A stretch of DNA of 64,000 nt from Hyphomicrobiales bacterium. Its GTDB lineage: Bacteria > Pseudomonadota > Alphaproteobacteria > Rhizobiales > Rhizobiaceae. The position numbers and the translations under genes are program-made. The notes under the pieces are model-generated. The model saw only the letters and a list, made by a program, of their open reading frames with translations, was not told the origin of the DNA and did not search any database. Below, piece after piece: positions 42,462 through 53,929 of the stretch (positions are counted from its first letter, which is position 1; each line of letters begins with the position of its first letter). Where the stretch lies: contig UBMP01000016.1 of assembly GCA_900466575.1 (NCBI GenBank), positions 310,001-374,000 of the forward strand, given 5' to 3'.

Positions 42462-42710
42462 ATGACGCAAGTTGTTCTCGCCGAAGTAACGGCCAGCGTT
42501 TCCGAGCTGAAGAAAAATCCCATGGGCACGGTTGCGGCCGGCGAAGGGGCTGCGGTTGCTATTCTCAATCGTAATCAGCCGGCATTTTATTGCGTGCCCG
42601 CAGAGACCTACGAAGCCATGCTCGAAAGACTGGAAGATCTGGAATTGAATGCCATTGCCGATGCGCGGGCGAACGATCCCGTGATCAAGGTCAAGCTGGA
42701 TGACCTATGA
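42462..42710 (+). CDS. Phd/YefM-type antitoxin
   Basis: This 82-aa protein has the Phd/YefM N-terminal DNA-binding fold (VTASVSELKKNPMGTVAAGEGAAVAILNRNQPAFYCVPAETYEAML) and a flexible acidic C-terminus. It overlaps the RelE-like toxin gene by 11 bp. The RBS-like AAGGGTCGCGAT precedes the ATG. It should bind the inverted repeat at 42419 and neutralise the toxin. The pair sits directly after the RamA-like gene. Confidence 0.9.
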   Translation: MTQVVLAEVTASVSELKKNPMGTVAAGEGAAVAILNRNQPAFYCVPAETYEAMLERLEDLELNAIADARANDPVIKVKLDDL

Positions 42711-43002
42711 GCTCGGCTTTGTCGAGGCGGCCCTGAAAGAGTGGAACAAGCTCGACAGCAACACGCGCGCGCAATTCAAGAAGAAACTCGCGGAACGTTG
42801 CATCAATCCTCGAGTGGCATCGGCGCAGCTTTCCGGAAGCCGGGATCGGTACAAAATCAAGCTTCGGAGTGCGGGCTATCGGCTCGTCTATGAGGTGCGG
42901 GACGAGCAGCTGATTATTGTGGTGATCGCTGTCGGGAAACGGGATCGCTCAGAGGTCTATAAAGCCGCGGCAAGCCGGAGAATCCCGAGGAAGGCCGATT
43001 GA
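42700..43002 (+). CDS. RelE-type mRNA interferase toxin
   Basis: The 100-aa protein matches RelE/StbE toxins: YELGFVEAALKEWNKLD at the start, L-S-G-S-R-D-R-Y-K-I-K-L-R-S-A-G-Y-R-L-V-Y-E-V in the core and V-I-A-V-G-K-R-D-R-S-E-V-Y at the end. All basic residues expected for ribosome-bound mRNA cleavage are present, so it looks functional. It overlaps the antitoxin gene. Confidence 0.93.
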   Translation: MTYELGFVEAALKEWNKLDSNTRAQFKKKLAERCINPRVASAQLSGSRDRYKIKLRSAGYRLVYEVRDEQLIIVVIAVGKRDRSEVYKAAASRRIPRKAD

Positions 43003-43055
43003 CTGCACAGTCAGTTCACTTCCAGACTCGCCCAACCCCTGCTAGCCTCCCCTTC

Positions 43056-43616
43056 ATGAAACTCCTCGCCATATCCGGCAGCGCCCGAGCCCAATCCACC
43101 AACACCGCGCTTCTCCAAGCGGTGGCGGATCTTACCCCTTCGAACATCACGATCGAAGTCTTCGCAGGCATTGGCGACCTACCCGTCTTCTCGCCCGACC
43201 GCGAAGGCGATGCCACGCCGGAGATCGTTCGCGCTTTCCAGCAGAAGATCGCGGCGGCTGACGGCCTTATCATCGCCAGCCCCGAATATGTCCGCACACT
43301 TCCCGGCGGACTGAAGAACGCCATCGACTGGCTGGTCTCGGGGGAGCATGTCATCGGCAAGCCGATCGCGCTTGCCCATGCCTCTCACCGGGGCGACGAC
43401 ATGCTGCAAACACTACGCACCGTGCTTTCCACCATCAGCTCGAATTTCAATCCGGGGATCTTCCTTCGCGTGCCGGTGATGAAGCAATCGCCGGAGGCCA
43501 TCGCCGACTTCATGACACAGCCCGCAAACAGGCAGGCAGCCGCGAAATTCCTGAACGACTTTGCTGCCTTCTGCCGCGACAGCCGGGCCATCAAGCCGAG
43601 CGCGATGGATTTGTGA
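43056..43616 (+). CDS. NADPH-dependent FMN reductase family protein
   Basis: This 186-aa flavodoxin-like protein has the family start KLLAISGSARAQSTN (phosphate-binding loop) and the S-P-E-Y-V-R-T-L-P-G-G-L-K-N-A-I-D-W signature. It should reduce free or bound FMN with NAD(P)H. The ATG at 43056 fits the first strand; the longer open frame upstream is unlikely. Its promoter region overlaps the end of the toxin gene, and any link to corrinoid reduction in the neighbouring island is only positional. Confidence 0.88.
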   Translation: MKLLAISGSARAQSTNTALLQAVADLTPSNITIEVFAGIGDLPVFSPDREGDATPEIVRAFQQKIAAADGLIIASPEYVRTLPGGLKNAIDWLVSGEHVIGKPIALAHASHRGDDMLQTLRTVLSTISSNFNPGIFLRVPVMKQSPEAIADFMTQPANRQAAAKFLNDFAAFCRDSRAIKPSAMDL

Positions 43617-43746
43617 TCGCACCTCACCGGCTGAACTCGCGTTTTCCGCAGCCTTTCCCCAAGTTGCAGGCATTTTGCTGTCGCCTGAACCGGCGTCCTG
43701 CGCTATAGGGGCCTGATCAGCGCCACCCTGAGCCAGACGGACGCCC

Positions 43747-45984
<2,238 letters not shown>

Positions 45985-46001
45985 GCGGAGAAGTAGACAA
46001 C

Positions 46002-46235
46002 ATGGCAATGAAAGCAGGCGACATCGAAGATCTGATCAGGGCGGGCATCCCGGGCGCGAAGGTGAAAATTCGCGACCTCGCCGGCGATGGTGATCATTTT
46101 GCCGCCGAAGTCGTCGCGGAAGCCTTCCGCGGCAAGACCCGCGTGCAGCAGCACCAGATGGTTTACGACGCCCTTCAGGGGAATATGGGCGGCGTGCTCC
46201 ACGCGCTCGCCCTGCAAACCAGCGTTCCGGAATAA
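46002..46235 (+). CDS. BolA-family protein
   Basis: The 77-aa protein has the BolA class II fold with the conserved D-G-D-H-F-A-A-E-V-V and the R-V-Q-Q-H-Q-M-V-Y segment, including the histidine used with CGFS glutaredoxins to share a 2Fe-2S cluster. It follows purL by 17 bp and precedes grxD, the typical alphaproteobacterial order. Confidence 0.93.
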   Translation: MAMKAGDIEDLIRAGIPGAKVKIRDLAGDGDHFAAEVVAEAFRGKTRVQQHQMVYDALQGNMGGVLHALALQTSVPE

Positions 46236-46365
46236 AGCGGAGAGCGGAGGTCGTTAAATCAGCGCCCCGCCTCTTTTATTCCCGGAATGCCATGCTATTT
46301 ATCGTGAGAGATTGACCAAGTCGGATTGGGCCGGGCCTTGAACCCGTGCAGGAAAGGACAGATCC

Positions 46366-46701
46366 ATGAGCGCAGTTACAGATTTCATCGACAACGAAGT
46401 CAAGTCGAACGACGTCGTCCTCTTCATGAAGGGCACGCCGCAGTTTCCGCAGTGTGGCTTCTCTGGCCAGGTCGTGCAGATCCTCGACTATCTCGGCGTC
46501 GACTACAAGGGCATCAATGTGCTGGCCGATGGCGATATCCGTCAGGGCATCAAGGATTATTCCAACTGGCCGACCATCCCGCAGCTCTATGTGAAGGGTG
46601 AATTCATCGGCGGCTGCGACATCGTGCGTGAGATGTTCCAGGCCGGCGAATTGCAGGATCACCTGCAGGCACAGGGCGTCGCCGTGAAGGGCGCTGCCTG
46701 A
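46366..46701 (+). CDS. grxD: Monothiol glutaredoxin GrxD
   Basis: This 111-aa CGFS-type glutaredoxin has the active site C30-G-F-S and the glutathione-binding W-P-T-I-P-Q-L-Y segment, then G-G-C-D. It binds and transfers 2Fe-2S clusters, partnering with the BolA protein encoded 130 bp upstream. Length and motifs are standard for the family. Confidence 0.97.
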   Translation: MSAVTDFIDNEVKSNDVVLFMKGTPQFPQCGFSGQVVQILDYLGVDYKGINVLADGDIRQGIKDYSNWPTIPQLYVKGEFIGGCDIVREMFQAGELQDHLQAQGVAVKGAA

Positions 46702-46750
46702 CCCCATGCCGATCGCGGCTTGAACCGCGGACGACTGAAACCGGAATGGC

Positions 46751-46788
46751 GAAGGCGCTGTCCAACCAGCGCCTTCTTGCTTTTTTGG
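46751..46788 (+). terminator. Rho-independent terminator after grxD
   Basis: A 10-bp perfect stem, GAAGGCGCTG and its complement with a 6-base loop, is followed by TTGCTTTTTT. It lies 50 bp after the grxD stop and 13 bp before the MFS gene start. Confidence 0.9.
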
Positions 46789-46800
46789 AGTATTGGAAGA

Positions 46801-48051
46801 ATGACCGGATCAAATGCAACCCGGCCTGCCATACTCGGCGGCACGGGCAAGACGCAGTTCATTGCGCTCTGCGCAGCCTTGATGGCGTTGAACGCGCTCG
46901 CCGTCGACATCATGTTGCCCGGCCTGCAATATATCGGCGCATCGCTCAATGTTGAGGACGAGAATAGCCGGCAGTTCGTCGTCACGGCCTATCTCATCGG
47001 CTTCGGCATTGCGCAGCTCTTCTTCGGCCCCGTCTCAGACCGCTTCGGCAGGCGCAAGCCGCTCTTCTTCGGCTTCGTCGTCTACATCCTGTCCGCCTTC
47101 GCCATTGTTTTCGCGCCCACCTTCGGAATTCTGCTGGCGCTACGCTTCGTTCAAGGCATTGGCTCGGCAGCAACACGCGTGATCACTGTCTCCATTATCC
47201 GCGACATCTATGGCGGTCGTCAGATGGCGGAAGTCATGTCGCTGATCATGATGGTCTTCATGGTCGTGCCGGTTATCGCACCGGGTACCGGCCAGGTCAT
47301 CCTGTTCTTCGGCAACTGGCATCTGATCTTCCTCTTCATCGGCATTGTCGGATTGATGGTGGCGCTATGGACATGGCGCAAACTGCCGGAAACGCTGCAC
47401 CCCGAAGACGTGCGCCCCTTCACGGCAAGCGTCATCCTTGAGGGGTTCCGCATCGTGCTGACCAACCGCTCGGCGCTCTTTTACACGCTGTCCAGCGCCG
47501 TGATCTTCGGAGCCCTGTTCGGCTTCATCAACTCGGCCAACCAGATCTATATCGAGGTTTACAAGCTGGGGAACTGGTTCCCGCTCGCCTTTGCCGGCGT
47601 CGCGCTCTTCATGGCGCTTTCGTCCTTCATCAATGCACGTCTGGTCGGGCGTTTCGGCATGCGGCGCCTGTCGCATGGGGCGCTTCTCGGCTTCATCACG
47701 GTCAACACCCTCTGGTTCCTTGCGGAACTTTTCGGCGCGGAACCGCTACCCTTTCCGATCTTCATCTCGCTCTTCGCGATTTCGATGTTTCTCTTTGGCT
47801 GGATCAGTTCGAACTTCAACTCGTTGGCGATGGAGCCGCTGGGACATGTCGCCGGTACGGCCTCGTCCGTGCTCGGTTTCACCACGACGATCGGCGGGGC
47901 GGCTCTCGGGGCCGCCATCGGTCAGGCTTACGATGGGACTGCGCTACCGCTCGTCGCGGGCTATTGCGTGCTCTCGATCGTCGGACTCGGTTTCGTGCTG
48001 ATCGCGGAAAAGGGGCAACTGTTCCGGCCGCACAATCCGCCGGTCAACTAA
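46801..48051 (+). CDS. Bcr/CflA-type MFS multidrug exporter
   Basis: The 416-aa protein has twelve hydrophobic segments and the MFS loop motif G-P-V-S-D-R-F-G-R-R-K-P after helix 2. It also carries the Bcr/CflA-type A-L-N-A-L-A-V-D-I-M-L-P-G-L motif in helix 1 and the R-D-x-Y segment. It probably exports drugs by proton antiport. The start at 46801 is preceded by GGAG (46786-46789). Confidence 0.92.
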   Translation: MTGSNATRPAILGGTGKTQFIALCAALMALNALAVDIMLPGLQYIGASLNVEDENSRQFVVTAYLIGFGIAQLFFGPVSDRFGRRKPLFFGFVVYILSAFAIVFAPTFGILLALRFVQGIGSAATRVITVSIIRDIYGGRQMAEVMSLIMMVFMVVPVIAPGTGQVILFFGNWHLIFLFIGIVGLMVALWTWRKLPETLHPEDVRPFTASVILEGFRIVLTNRSALFYTLSSAVIFGALFGFINSANQIYIEVYKLGNWFPLAFAGVALFMALSSFINARLVGRFGMRRLSHGALLGFITVNTLWFLAELFGAEPLPFPIFISLFAISMFLFGWISSNFNSLAMEPLGHVAGTASSVLGFTTTIGGAALGAAIGQAYDGTALPLVAGYCVLSIVGLGFVLIAEKGQLFRPHNPPVN

Positions 48052-48068
48052 GCCGTTCGCGCATGGCT

Positions 48069-48087
48069 GGCCGCCGATCAGGCGGCC
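48069..48087. terminator. Hairpin between convergent MFS and IMPase genes
   Basis: A 7-bp stem (GGCCGCC / GGCGGCC) with a GATCA loop spans the stop codon of the IMPase-family gene and sits 18 bp after the MFS stop. It has no T-run, so terminator function is only a possibility. Confidence 0.35.
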
Positions 48088-48911
48088 GGCTTGATGTTCG
48101 GGAGAATCGTATCGCGCAAGGCGTGCCAGCTGTCGCGATCCGTCGCGACCAGCAAGCCGCCCTCGATATGGCGCGGCAGATAGGCAGATCCATCGAAGCG
48201 CGCGGCATAACCGCCGGCTTCCTGGGTCAGCAACGCGCCCGCCAGATGATCCCACGGCATCAGCTTGTTGTAGAGCGCGAACTGCATCCCGCCCTTCGCG
48301 AGCAGCCGGTATTCATGCGCCGCACAACGGTAGCTGAAGAAGGAGCGGACCTTGGCAAGATTGGCCAGAAGCGACACCCGTTCCTCGCCATACATGTAGC
48401 CTGTCGACGCCGCACCCAGCATCTCGTTAACAGGAAGGCCCTTGCCGAGAGACAGGCGAGTGCGCTCGCCATCCAGCGGCACGGCCCAGGCGCCGGCTCC
48501 CTTCTCCGCGACATGGCAATCGCCGGCAAACGGATCCAGGATCAGGCCTGCAACTGTCTCGCCGCCCTTGACCACCGACATCATGACGCCGAAGAGCGGC
48601 ACACCATTGGCGAAATTGAATGTGCCATCGACCGGATCGACCACGACGGCGAGATCGGCGGCACCCAGCTTGCCCAGCAGCGCCGGATCGGCGGCGACCG
48701 ACTCTTCGCCCACGAACAGAGCCTCCGGCATCAGCGCCGCAATCTCCCGCGCGATCAGCCGCTCGGCAGCCTCGTCCGCTTCCGTTACCAGATCGATCGC
48801 CTCGCTCTTCTCGCGAATATCGCCGTCGCCTAGCTTGCCGAAACGCGGCAAGATCTCGGCTTCCGCCGCCTGCCAGAGAATGTCGATGAGCTTGTCGGTC
48901 TGGATGGTCAC
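48078..48911 (-). CDS. Inositol monophosphatase family phosphatase
   Basis: This 277-aa Mg2+/Li+-type phosphatase has the metal-site motifs G-E-E-S (about 69-72), V-V-D-P-V-D-G-T-F-N-F-A and, near the C-terminus, P-W-D-H-L-A-G-A-L-L. These identify the family but not the substrate, which could be inositol phosphate, histidinol phosphate or PAP. The gene follows ttcA on the same strand by four bases. Confidence 0.92.
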   Translation of the reverse strand: MTIQTDKLIDILWQAAEAEILPRFGKLGDGDIREKSEAIDLVTEADEAAERLIAREIAALMPEALFVGEESVAADPALLGKLGAADLAVVVDPVDGTFNFANGVPLFGVMMSVVKGGETVAGLILDPFAGDCHVAEKGAGAWAVPLDGERTRLSLGKGLPVNEMLGAASTGYMYGEERVSLLANLAKVRSFFSYRCAAHEYRLLAKGGMQFALYNKLMPWDHLAGALLTQEAGGYAARFDGSAYLPRHIEGGLLVATDRDSWHALRDTILPNIKPAA

Positions 48912-48915
48912 GGGG

Positions 48916-49803
48916 TCAATCCTGCCTGTCTTGAGATAATGTGAGCGACGCGAAGTCGAACAGGGTCTTATCGAGCATATGCGACGGGTTGATGTTGGCG
49001 AGCGCCTTCATCATCACATCCTTGCGGCCCGGCATCTTCGCCTCGATCCCGGCAAGCATGTCCTTCATCGCATTGCGCTGCAGACCGTCCTGCGAGCCGC
49101 AGAGATCGCAGGGGATGATCGGGAACTGCATGGCAGCGGCGAACTTCGCCATATCCTCTTCCGCACAATAGGCGAGCGGCCTCAGAACCATCAGGTCTCC
49201 CTCGTCATTGACGAGCTTCGGCGGCATGGTCGCGAGCTTCGCGCCATGGAAGAGATTGAGGAAAAATGTCTCGAGAATATCCTCGCGGTGATGGCCGAGA
49301 ACGAGCGCATCGCAGCCCTCCTCCTTGGCGATCCGGTAGAGATTACCGCGGCGCAGACGCGAGCAGAGCGCGCAATAGGTCGCTCCCTCCGGCACCTTCT
49401 CCTTCACGATGGAATAGGTGTCGCGATATTCGATCCGGTGCGGAATACCCAGCGAGGTCAGGTATTCCGGCAAGACATGCTTGGGAAAGTTCGGCTGGCC
49501 CTGATCGATATTGCAGGCGACGAGCTCCACGGGAAGCAGCCCCCGCCACTTGAGCTCCATCAGGATCGCCAGCAGCCCGTAGCTGTCCTTGCCGCCCGAA
49601 AGCGCGACCAGCCAGCGCTTCTGGCCTTTCAGCATGGCAAAATCGTCGATGGCCTGGCGCACATTGCGCAGCAACCGCTTGCGCAGCTTGTTGAAGTTGG
49701 AGGACTGCGGCGCATGCGCATAAAGCGCCGCCATCGCGGGATCGCCGGCAAAGCTCTCGCCCGCGGGCTCGGCATGTGCGTCAGCTGACAGTGCGATATT
49801 CAT
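48916..49803 (-). CDS. ttcA: tRNA 2-thiocytidine(32) synthetase TtcA
   Basis: TtcA thiolates C32 of certain tRNAs using ATP and an Fe-S cluster. The 295-aa protein has the PP-loop S69-G-G-K-D-S, the first Cys pair C144-A-L-C147 and a third cysteine in CDLCGSQ that completes the cluster site. The start overlaps the stop of the deacetylase gene by ATGA, so it is translated from the same message as the glycosylation module upstream. Confidence 0.94.
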   Translation of the reverse strand: MNIALSADAHAEPAGESFAGDPAMAALYAHAPQSSNFNKLRKRLLRNVRQAIDDFAMLKGQKRWLVALSGGKDSYGLLAILMELKWRGLLPVELVACNIDQGQPNFPKHVLPEYLTSLGIPHRIEYRDTYSIVKEKVPEGATYCALCSRLRRGNLYRIAKEEGCDALVLGHHREDILETFFLNLFHGAKLATMPPKLVNDEGDLMVLRPLAYCAEEDMAKFAAAMQFPIIPCDLCGSQDGLQRNAMKDMLAGIEAKMPGRKDVMMKALANINPSHMLDKTLFDFASLTLSQDRQD

Positions 49804-50654
49804 GATGCCCTCTGCCTGAGGCTCGACTCGATCCGCATCAGCGTCGGGTCCAGATTGGCAAGGACGGAATATTCGACATCCCGGCCCTCGACCAGCACGT
49901 CACGCTGGCGCAACACCTTGTCGACGAAGCCCGGATGGCACATGAAGACGCCGTAATTGCCCTTCTCGATCAGCCCGCGCAGCATGGGCTCGAAGTTCTC
50001 CGGCCGCGTCCAGTCATAGAAGCCGAGAAGCGGGCCACGAATATTGTAGCCATGCTTGCGCATCGCGGCCTCAAAGCCGGTTGCGACGACAGCCACCACC
50101 GCCGTCTTCGCCTTGATCTTCAGGCCGTGCGCCGCCATCACCGACGGAGCGCCTCGCAACCACGGCAGCCGACCATATTCGGCAAAGAGCGCAGCACGCT
50201 TGGCCAGCCAGCCCCGCACCGCAGGCAGGAAATGCACGTGCTGGTGACCGTCTATATAGGCCGGAAGGCCGCCCATAGCCTCGACATAGGCCGCAAACTG
50301 CGCGTCGAGTTCGCCCTCCACAGCAGCAATGTTCACCCTGCCCTGATAGCTCGCCTTGATCAGCGCATCGACCTTCGGCATGCGTCGGTTTTGGCCAAAG
50401 GCATTGCGGCCCGTCATCGGGTTGAAATCGGTCAGCGTCAGATGCAGCCCTGCCTCGGCATAGCCCTGATCGACCAGCGCCTTGAGACCGGCCGCCTCGA
50501 CGCGCCAGTCGGTAAACAGCGTCATGCAGCCGGTGCCGTCGATCTTGCCGGCGGAAATCAACTTGCGGATGGCGCGGTTAACGCCAGGCGCAAGTCCATA
50601 ATCATCCGCGACCAGCGTGAGACCGTCCCGCCTGGTGCTACCGGTTTTGCTCAT
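49800..50654 (-). CDS. YdjC/ChbG-family carbohydrate deacetylase (HpnK/NaxD-like)
   Basis: The 284-aa protein has the YdjC metal-site pattern: V-A-D17-D18-Y-G near the start, H-L-T-L-T-D in the middle, and [10 protein letters not shown]. These enzymes remove N-acetyl groups from sugars. It lies between a polyprenyl-phosphate glycosyltransferase and ttcA with ATGA overlaps on both sides. The same trio order (GT2, deacetylase, GT39) recalls Francisella FlmF2-NaxD-FlmK, where NaxD deacetylates undecaprenyl-P-GalNAc. The HpnK label used in hopanoid clusters is another possibility, but no hopanoid genes are here. Confidence 0.85.
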   Translation of the reverse strand: MSKTGSTRRDGLTLVADDYGLAPGVNRAIRKLISAGKIDGTGCMTLFTDWRVEAAGLKALVDQGYAEAGLHLTLTDFNPMTGRNAFGQNRRMPKVDALIKASYQGRVNIAAVEGELDAQFAAYVEAMGGLPAYIDGHQHVHFLPAVRGWLAKRAALFAEYGRLPWLRGAPSVMAAHGLKIKAKTAVVAVVATGFEAAMRKHGYNIRGPLLGFYDWTRPENFEPMLRGLIEKGNYGVFMCHPGFVDKVLRQRDVLVEGRDVEYSVLANLDPTLMRIESSLRQRAS

Positions 50655-51601
50655 GACGCATCGTCCGGTCTGTGAACCTTGCGCACGATGTAAAGCGGCC
50701 GATCCTTGACCTCGGCGATCGTCACCCAGATATATTCGCCCAGCAGCCCCAGCAGCGCCAGATTGAAGCCGCCCAGAACGGAAATCGCCGACATCAGGCT
50801 CGGGTAACCGGGAAGATCCGTCCCGAAGACCAGCGAACTGAAGATGATGTGTCCACCATAGATGATGCCGGCAAGACCCGTGAGAACGCCGATAATCGAC
50901 ATGATCCGCAGCGGCAGGGCGGAAAAGGACACGATGCCCTCCACCGAAAGCGCGATCAGTCCAAGGCGCGACCATTTGGTGACACCTGAGAGACGCGGAT
51001 CCGGCTTGTAATAGATGCCCTTCTGCCGAAACCCCGCCCAGGCATAGAGCCCCTTGTTGAAGCGCCGTTTGTCGCGCACGCGAAGCAGCGCATCAACGGC
51101 AGGCCTCTTCATCACCCGGAAGTCACCTGCATTTTCCGGGACTTCGAAGCGTTGGCGGAAATTGATCAGCCAATAGAACAGGCGCCCGGCCAGAGCCTTC
51201 TTCCAGGATTCCTCGTTGCGGTCGTCGCGGATCGTGTAGACGACATCGAGTTTCGGGTCCGCTGTCAGCTCTTCGATCATCTGGATGCAGACATCGTAGG
51301 GATGCTGCAGATCGGCATCGATCATCATCACGTAGTCGCCGCGCGTCTCGGCAAGACCGGCGTAAAGCGCCACTTCCTTGCCGAAATTGCGGCTAAGCTC
51401 GATAATCCGCCAGTTGCCGTTGAGATGCTCCCGATACCGCTCGATGCTGTCATCCGTGCTGCCGTCATCGACAAGCACGACTTCCAGATCGAAACCGTGG
51501 CGGCTCTTGATCTCGAGCGCGAGCTTGTCCGCAAACGCCGCGAAGCGTTCGGCGGATTCCCGTTCGTTCAGAAACGGCGCAACAATCGAGAACAAAGGCA
51601 T
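50651..51601 (-). CDS. Polyprenyl-phosphate glycosyltransferase (GT2, ArnC/FlmF-like)
   Basis: The 316-aa membrane-anchored enzyme has a GT-A domain with V-V-L-V-D-D-G-S-T-D-D-S, the R-N-F-G-K-E-V-A-L-Y-A-G-L segment and M-I-D-A-D-L-Q-H-P (DxD). Two C-terminal membrane helices follow (about 215-290). This is the DPM1/ArnC/GtrB type that loads a sugar onto undecaprenyl phosphate. I start at the ATG at 51601; an ATG at 51649 is possible and would overlap the upstream gene. It overlaps the deacetylase gene by ATGA. Confidence 0.9.
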   Translation of the reverse strand: MPLFSIVAPFLNERESAERFAAFADKLALEIKSRHGFDLEVVLVDDGSTDDSIERYREHLNGNWRIIELSRNFGKEVALYAGLAETRGDYVMMIDADLQHPYDVCIQMIEELTADPKLDVVYTIRDDRNEESWKKALAGRLFYWLINFRQRFEVPENAGDFRVMKRPAVDALLRVRDKRRFNKGLYAWAGFRQKGIYYKPDPRLSGVTKWSRLGLIALSVEGIVSFSALPLRIMSIIGVLTGLAGIIYGGHIIFSSLVFGTDLPGYPSLMSAISVLGGFNLALLGLLGEYIWVTIAEVKDRPLYIVRKVHRPDDAS

Positions 51602-51623
51602 GCTGGAACCTGAGTTGGCAGTG

Positions 51624-53162
51624 TCATTGAGCCGGAGGACAGAGACCATCCGGCAGCAGAACAGTTAATGTTGCAATCCTGCCCTGTCCACCATGGCCGT
51701 TCCGCCAATCGAAATTTTCCTGTGTGGCAACGCAAAGCCCGTGCCGGGCTGCAAAGTCCGCTGGCACCTCCTCCGTTGCCAGGATACCCTGGCTGCCGAT
51801 GAGGTCATTGGTGATCCAGGGCGAATAGCCCTTATGGAAATGCTCGAACCAGGCCGGCCGGCCCGGCGTCACATTCGCGACACCGGCAGCTTCCGGGCCA
51901 CCGGCCACGATGCGGATGGGCATATCCGGCTTGCCGGCCGCCGTGACCGCCTTGCGCCAAAGCGCCTGCCCTGCCTCTGCCATTGGCTCGGCCGGCATCA
52001 GCGGAGCCCAGAGCACGGGATGGCCTGGAGGCGCACGCCAGTAATGAGCCTGACGCTCGGCCGGATAGGCGATTGCCAGGATGGCCAGAGCAGCGACGTA
52101 AAATATAGCCGCACTCTTGCGCCAGCTGACTTCTACCCCGTTCGGGAGGAGAAGCATCACGACGAGAGCGGGCGCTGGCAGTAGATAGGCAATCAGCCAC
52201 TGATCCTTGATCAGACCGCCCCCGAGAGCACCGATGAAGGCCGAGATCGCAATCGGTCCGACGACCACAAAACCCAGATACACCTTAAGGCTCTGGTCCA
52301 CCGCGGAATCGACCCGGCGCGGCGCCGAGTTGTAATCAAGACCGCGAATGGCCACGAGAATGGTCGGGATCAGCACCCCGACAGCCCCAAGAATGACGAG
52401 GAGCGGACTGATCAGGTGTCCAAGCGCTGTCCCCTCCGTGCGCTCGGCGCTCATCCGGAAATAGTCGACCGTATTCATGGGCGCGGTGAAAAACCACCAC
52501 ACATGCGGCAGGAAAACGAGGACGCAGACGACGAATGCAAGCAGGACATGCAGCACCTTGATCCGCGAGCGCGCCACGGGATCCGCAAGCATCCCCACCG
52601 CCGCGAAGAGCGCGACCAGTCCGAACGAGTATTTCCCGAGCAAGCCGGCCCCGGCAGCGGCGCCGGCAAGCAGCGTCCAGCCGAGGGAGCGGGTCATGAC
52701 GCCGCGATAAGCCGCATAGAGAAAGAGACCGACAAACGGCAGTTGCGCGATATTGGCATTCCATTGCGGAAGCTGAGGCCCGAAGAAGTAGACAAGCGGC
52801 GTTGTCAGAACGGCCAATCCCGCCTGCGAGGCCGGACGAGAGATGCGCACCAGCAGATAGATGCAGATGAGGCCAACGCTCAGCGCCAGTCCCGACGCGA
52901 CATAGGGGCTGCCGATCCAGCCGCCGGACAGCCTCCAGGCAATCCCGACAAGCCAAATCATCATCGGCGGGTGCCGATAGATGCCGAGAAGGCCCTCACG
53001 CGACCACGCCACTTCCTCGATCGTATCGACCGGAAGGCCGGAATTGGAGAAATAGGGAATCAGGGTCCAGCAAATTGTGTAGATCGCCAAAAAGACGACG
53101 ACACCCGCAAAAGATCGGATGAGCCAATCAAGACCCACCTGAAGTTTGTTCTTATCGTTCAA
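51624..53162 (-). CDS. ArnT-like membrane glycosyltransferase (GT39/PMT superfamily)
   Basis: The protein of about 512 aa has 10-12 membrane helices and the GT39-type first loop. There, D-T-I-E-E-V-A-W-S-R-E follows helix 1, and Y-R-H-P-P-M-M-I-W-L mimics the Y-x-x-P-P-L signature of ArnT. It should move a sugar from a polyprenyl-phosphate carrier to an envelope acceptor such as lipid A or core LPS. The frame is open to a TTG at 53231, but that lies inside the rpsD terminator. I therefore propose the TTG near 53162, preceded by AGGCAGG; the start is uncertain. Confidence 0.85.
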   Translation of the reverse strand: MNDKNKLQVGLDWLIRSFAGVVVFLAIYTICWTLIPYFSNSGLPVDTIEEVAWSREGLLGIYRHPPMMIWLVGIAWRLSGGWIGSPYVASGLALSVGLICIYLLVRISRPASQAGLAVLTTPLVYFFGPQLPQWNANIAQLPFVGLFLYAAYRGVMTRSLGWTLLAGAAAGAGLLGKYSFGLVALFAAVGMLADPVARSRIKVLHVLLAFVVCVLVFLPHVWWFFTAPMNTVDYFRMSAERTEGTALGHLISPLLVILGAVGVLIPTILVAIRGLDYNSAPRRVDSAVDQSLKVYLGFVVVGPIAISAFIGALGGGLIKDQWLIAYLLPAPALVVMLLLPNGVEVSWRKSAAIFYVAALAILAIAYPAERQAHYWRAPPGHPVLWAPLMPAEPMAEAGQALWRKAVTAAGKPDMPIRIVAGGPEAAGVANVTPGRPAWFEHFHKGYSPWITNDLIGSQGILATEEVPADFAARHGLCVATQENFDWRNGHGGQGRIATLTVLLPDGLCPPAQ

Positions 53163-53229
53163 GATCGCCTGCCTGCCCGCGTGGCTGATACGCAATAATT
53201 TCAATGTTAGCTTGGGCTTCCCGAAGCCC

Positions 53230-53264
53230 AAAATAAAGAAGCCGGCGACCTGGATCGCCGGCTT
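53230..53264 (-). terminator. Rho-independent terminator of rpsD
   Basis: On the minus strand a 10-bp perfect stem (AAGCCGGCGA and complement, 6-base loop, plus positions 53239-53264) is followed by CTTTATTTT. It lies 33 bp after the rpsD stop and separates rpsD from the glycosyltransferase genes. Confidence 0.9.
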
Positions 53265-53297
53265 TCCAAAGATATATTCTTCTGGCGACTGAAGAAA

Positions 53298-53915
53298 TCA
53301 GCGCGAATAGAATTCGACGACCAGATTCGGTTCCATGACGACCGGATACGGAACGTCGGACAGCGTCGGAACGCGAACGAAGGTTGCAACCATCTTGTTG
53401 TGGTCGGCTTCGATATAGTCCGGAACGTCGCGTTCAGCGAGCGAAACGGCTTCGAGAACCGTGACGAGCTGCTTGGACTTTTCGCGAACTTCGATCACGT
53501 CGCCAGCCTTGCAGACATACGAACCGATGTTGACGCGAACGCCATTGACCTTGACGTGGCCATGGTTGACGAACTGACGGGCAGCGAAGACCGTCGGAAC
53601 GAACTTGGCGCGGTAAACGATGGCGTCGAGACGCGATTCGAGCAGGCCGATCAGGTTTTCGCCGGTGTCGCCCTTGCGGCGGTCAGCTTCGGCGAAGATC
53701 GCGCGGAACTGCTTTTCGCGCAGGTCGCCGTAGTAGCCCTTCAGCTTCTGCTTGGCGCGCAGCTGCACGCCGAAGTCGGAGAGCTTGCCCTTGCGGCGCT
53801 GGCCGTGCTGGCCCGGGCCGTATTCGCGGCGGTTGACCGGGGACTTCGGACGGCCCCAGATGTTTTCGCCCATGCGGCGATCGATTTTGTACTTGGCAGC
53901 GGTGCGCTTGGTCAT
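53298..53915 (-). CDS. rpsD: 30S ribosomal protein S4
   Basis: This is a typical 205-aa alphaproteobacterial S4. It has the S4 RNA-binding domain from about residue 95 ([13 protein letters not shown], then [14 protein letters not shown]) and the conserved ending [12 protein letters not shown]4 nucleates 30S assembly by binding 16S rRNA. It is a stand-alone gene here, as in other rhizobia, not part of the alpha operon. It has its own terminator and a structured 5' leader. Confidence 0.99.
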   Translation of the reverse strand: MTKRTAAKYKIDRRMGENIWGRPKSPVNRREYGPGQHGQRRKGKLSDFGVQLRAKQKLKGYYGDLREKQFRAIFAEADRRKGDTGENLIGLLESRLDAIVYRAKFVPTVFAARQFVNHGHVKVNGVRVNIGSYVCKAGDVIEVREKSKQLVTVLEAVSLAERDVPDYIEADHNKMVATFVRVPTLSDVPYPVVMEPNLVVEFYSR

Positions 53916-53929
53916 CGCATTTCCTTTTT

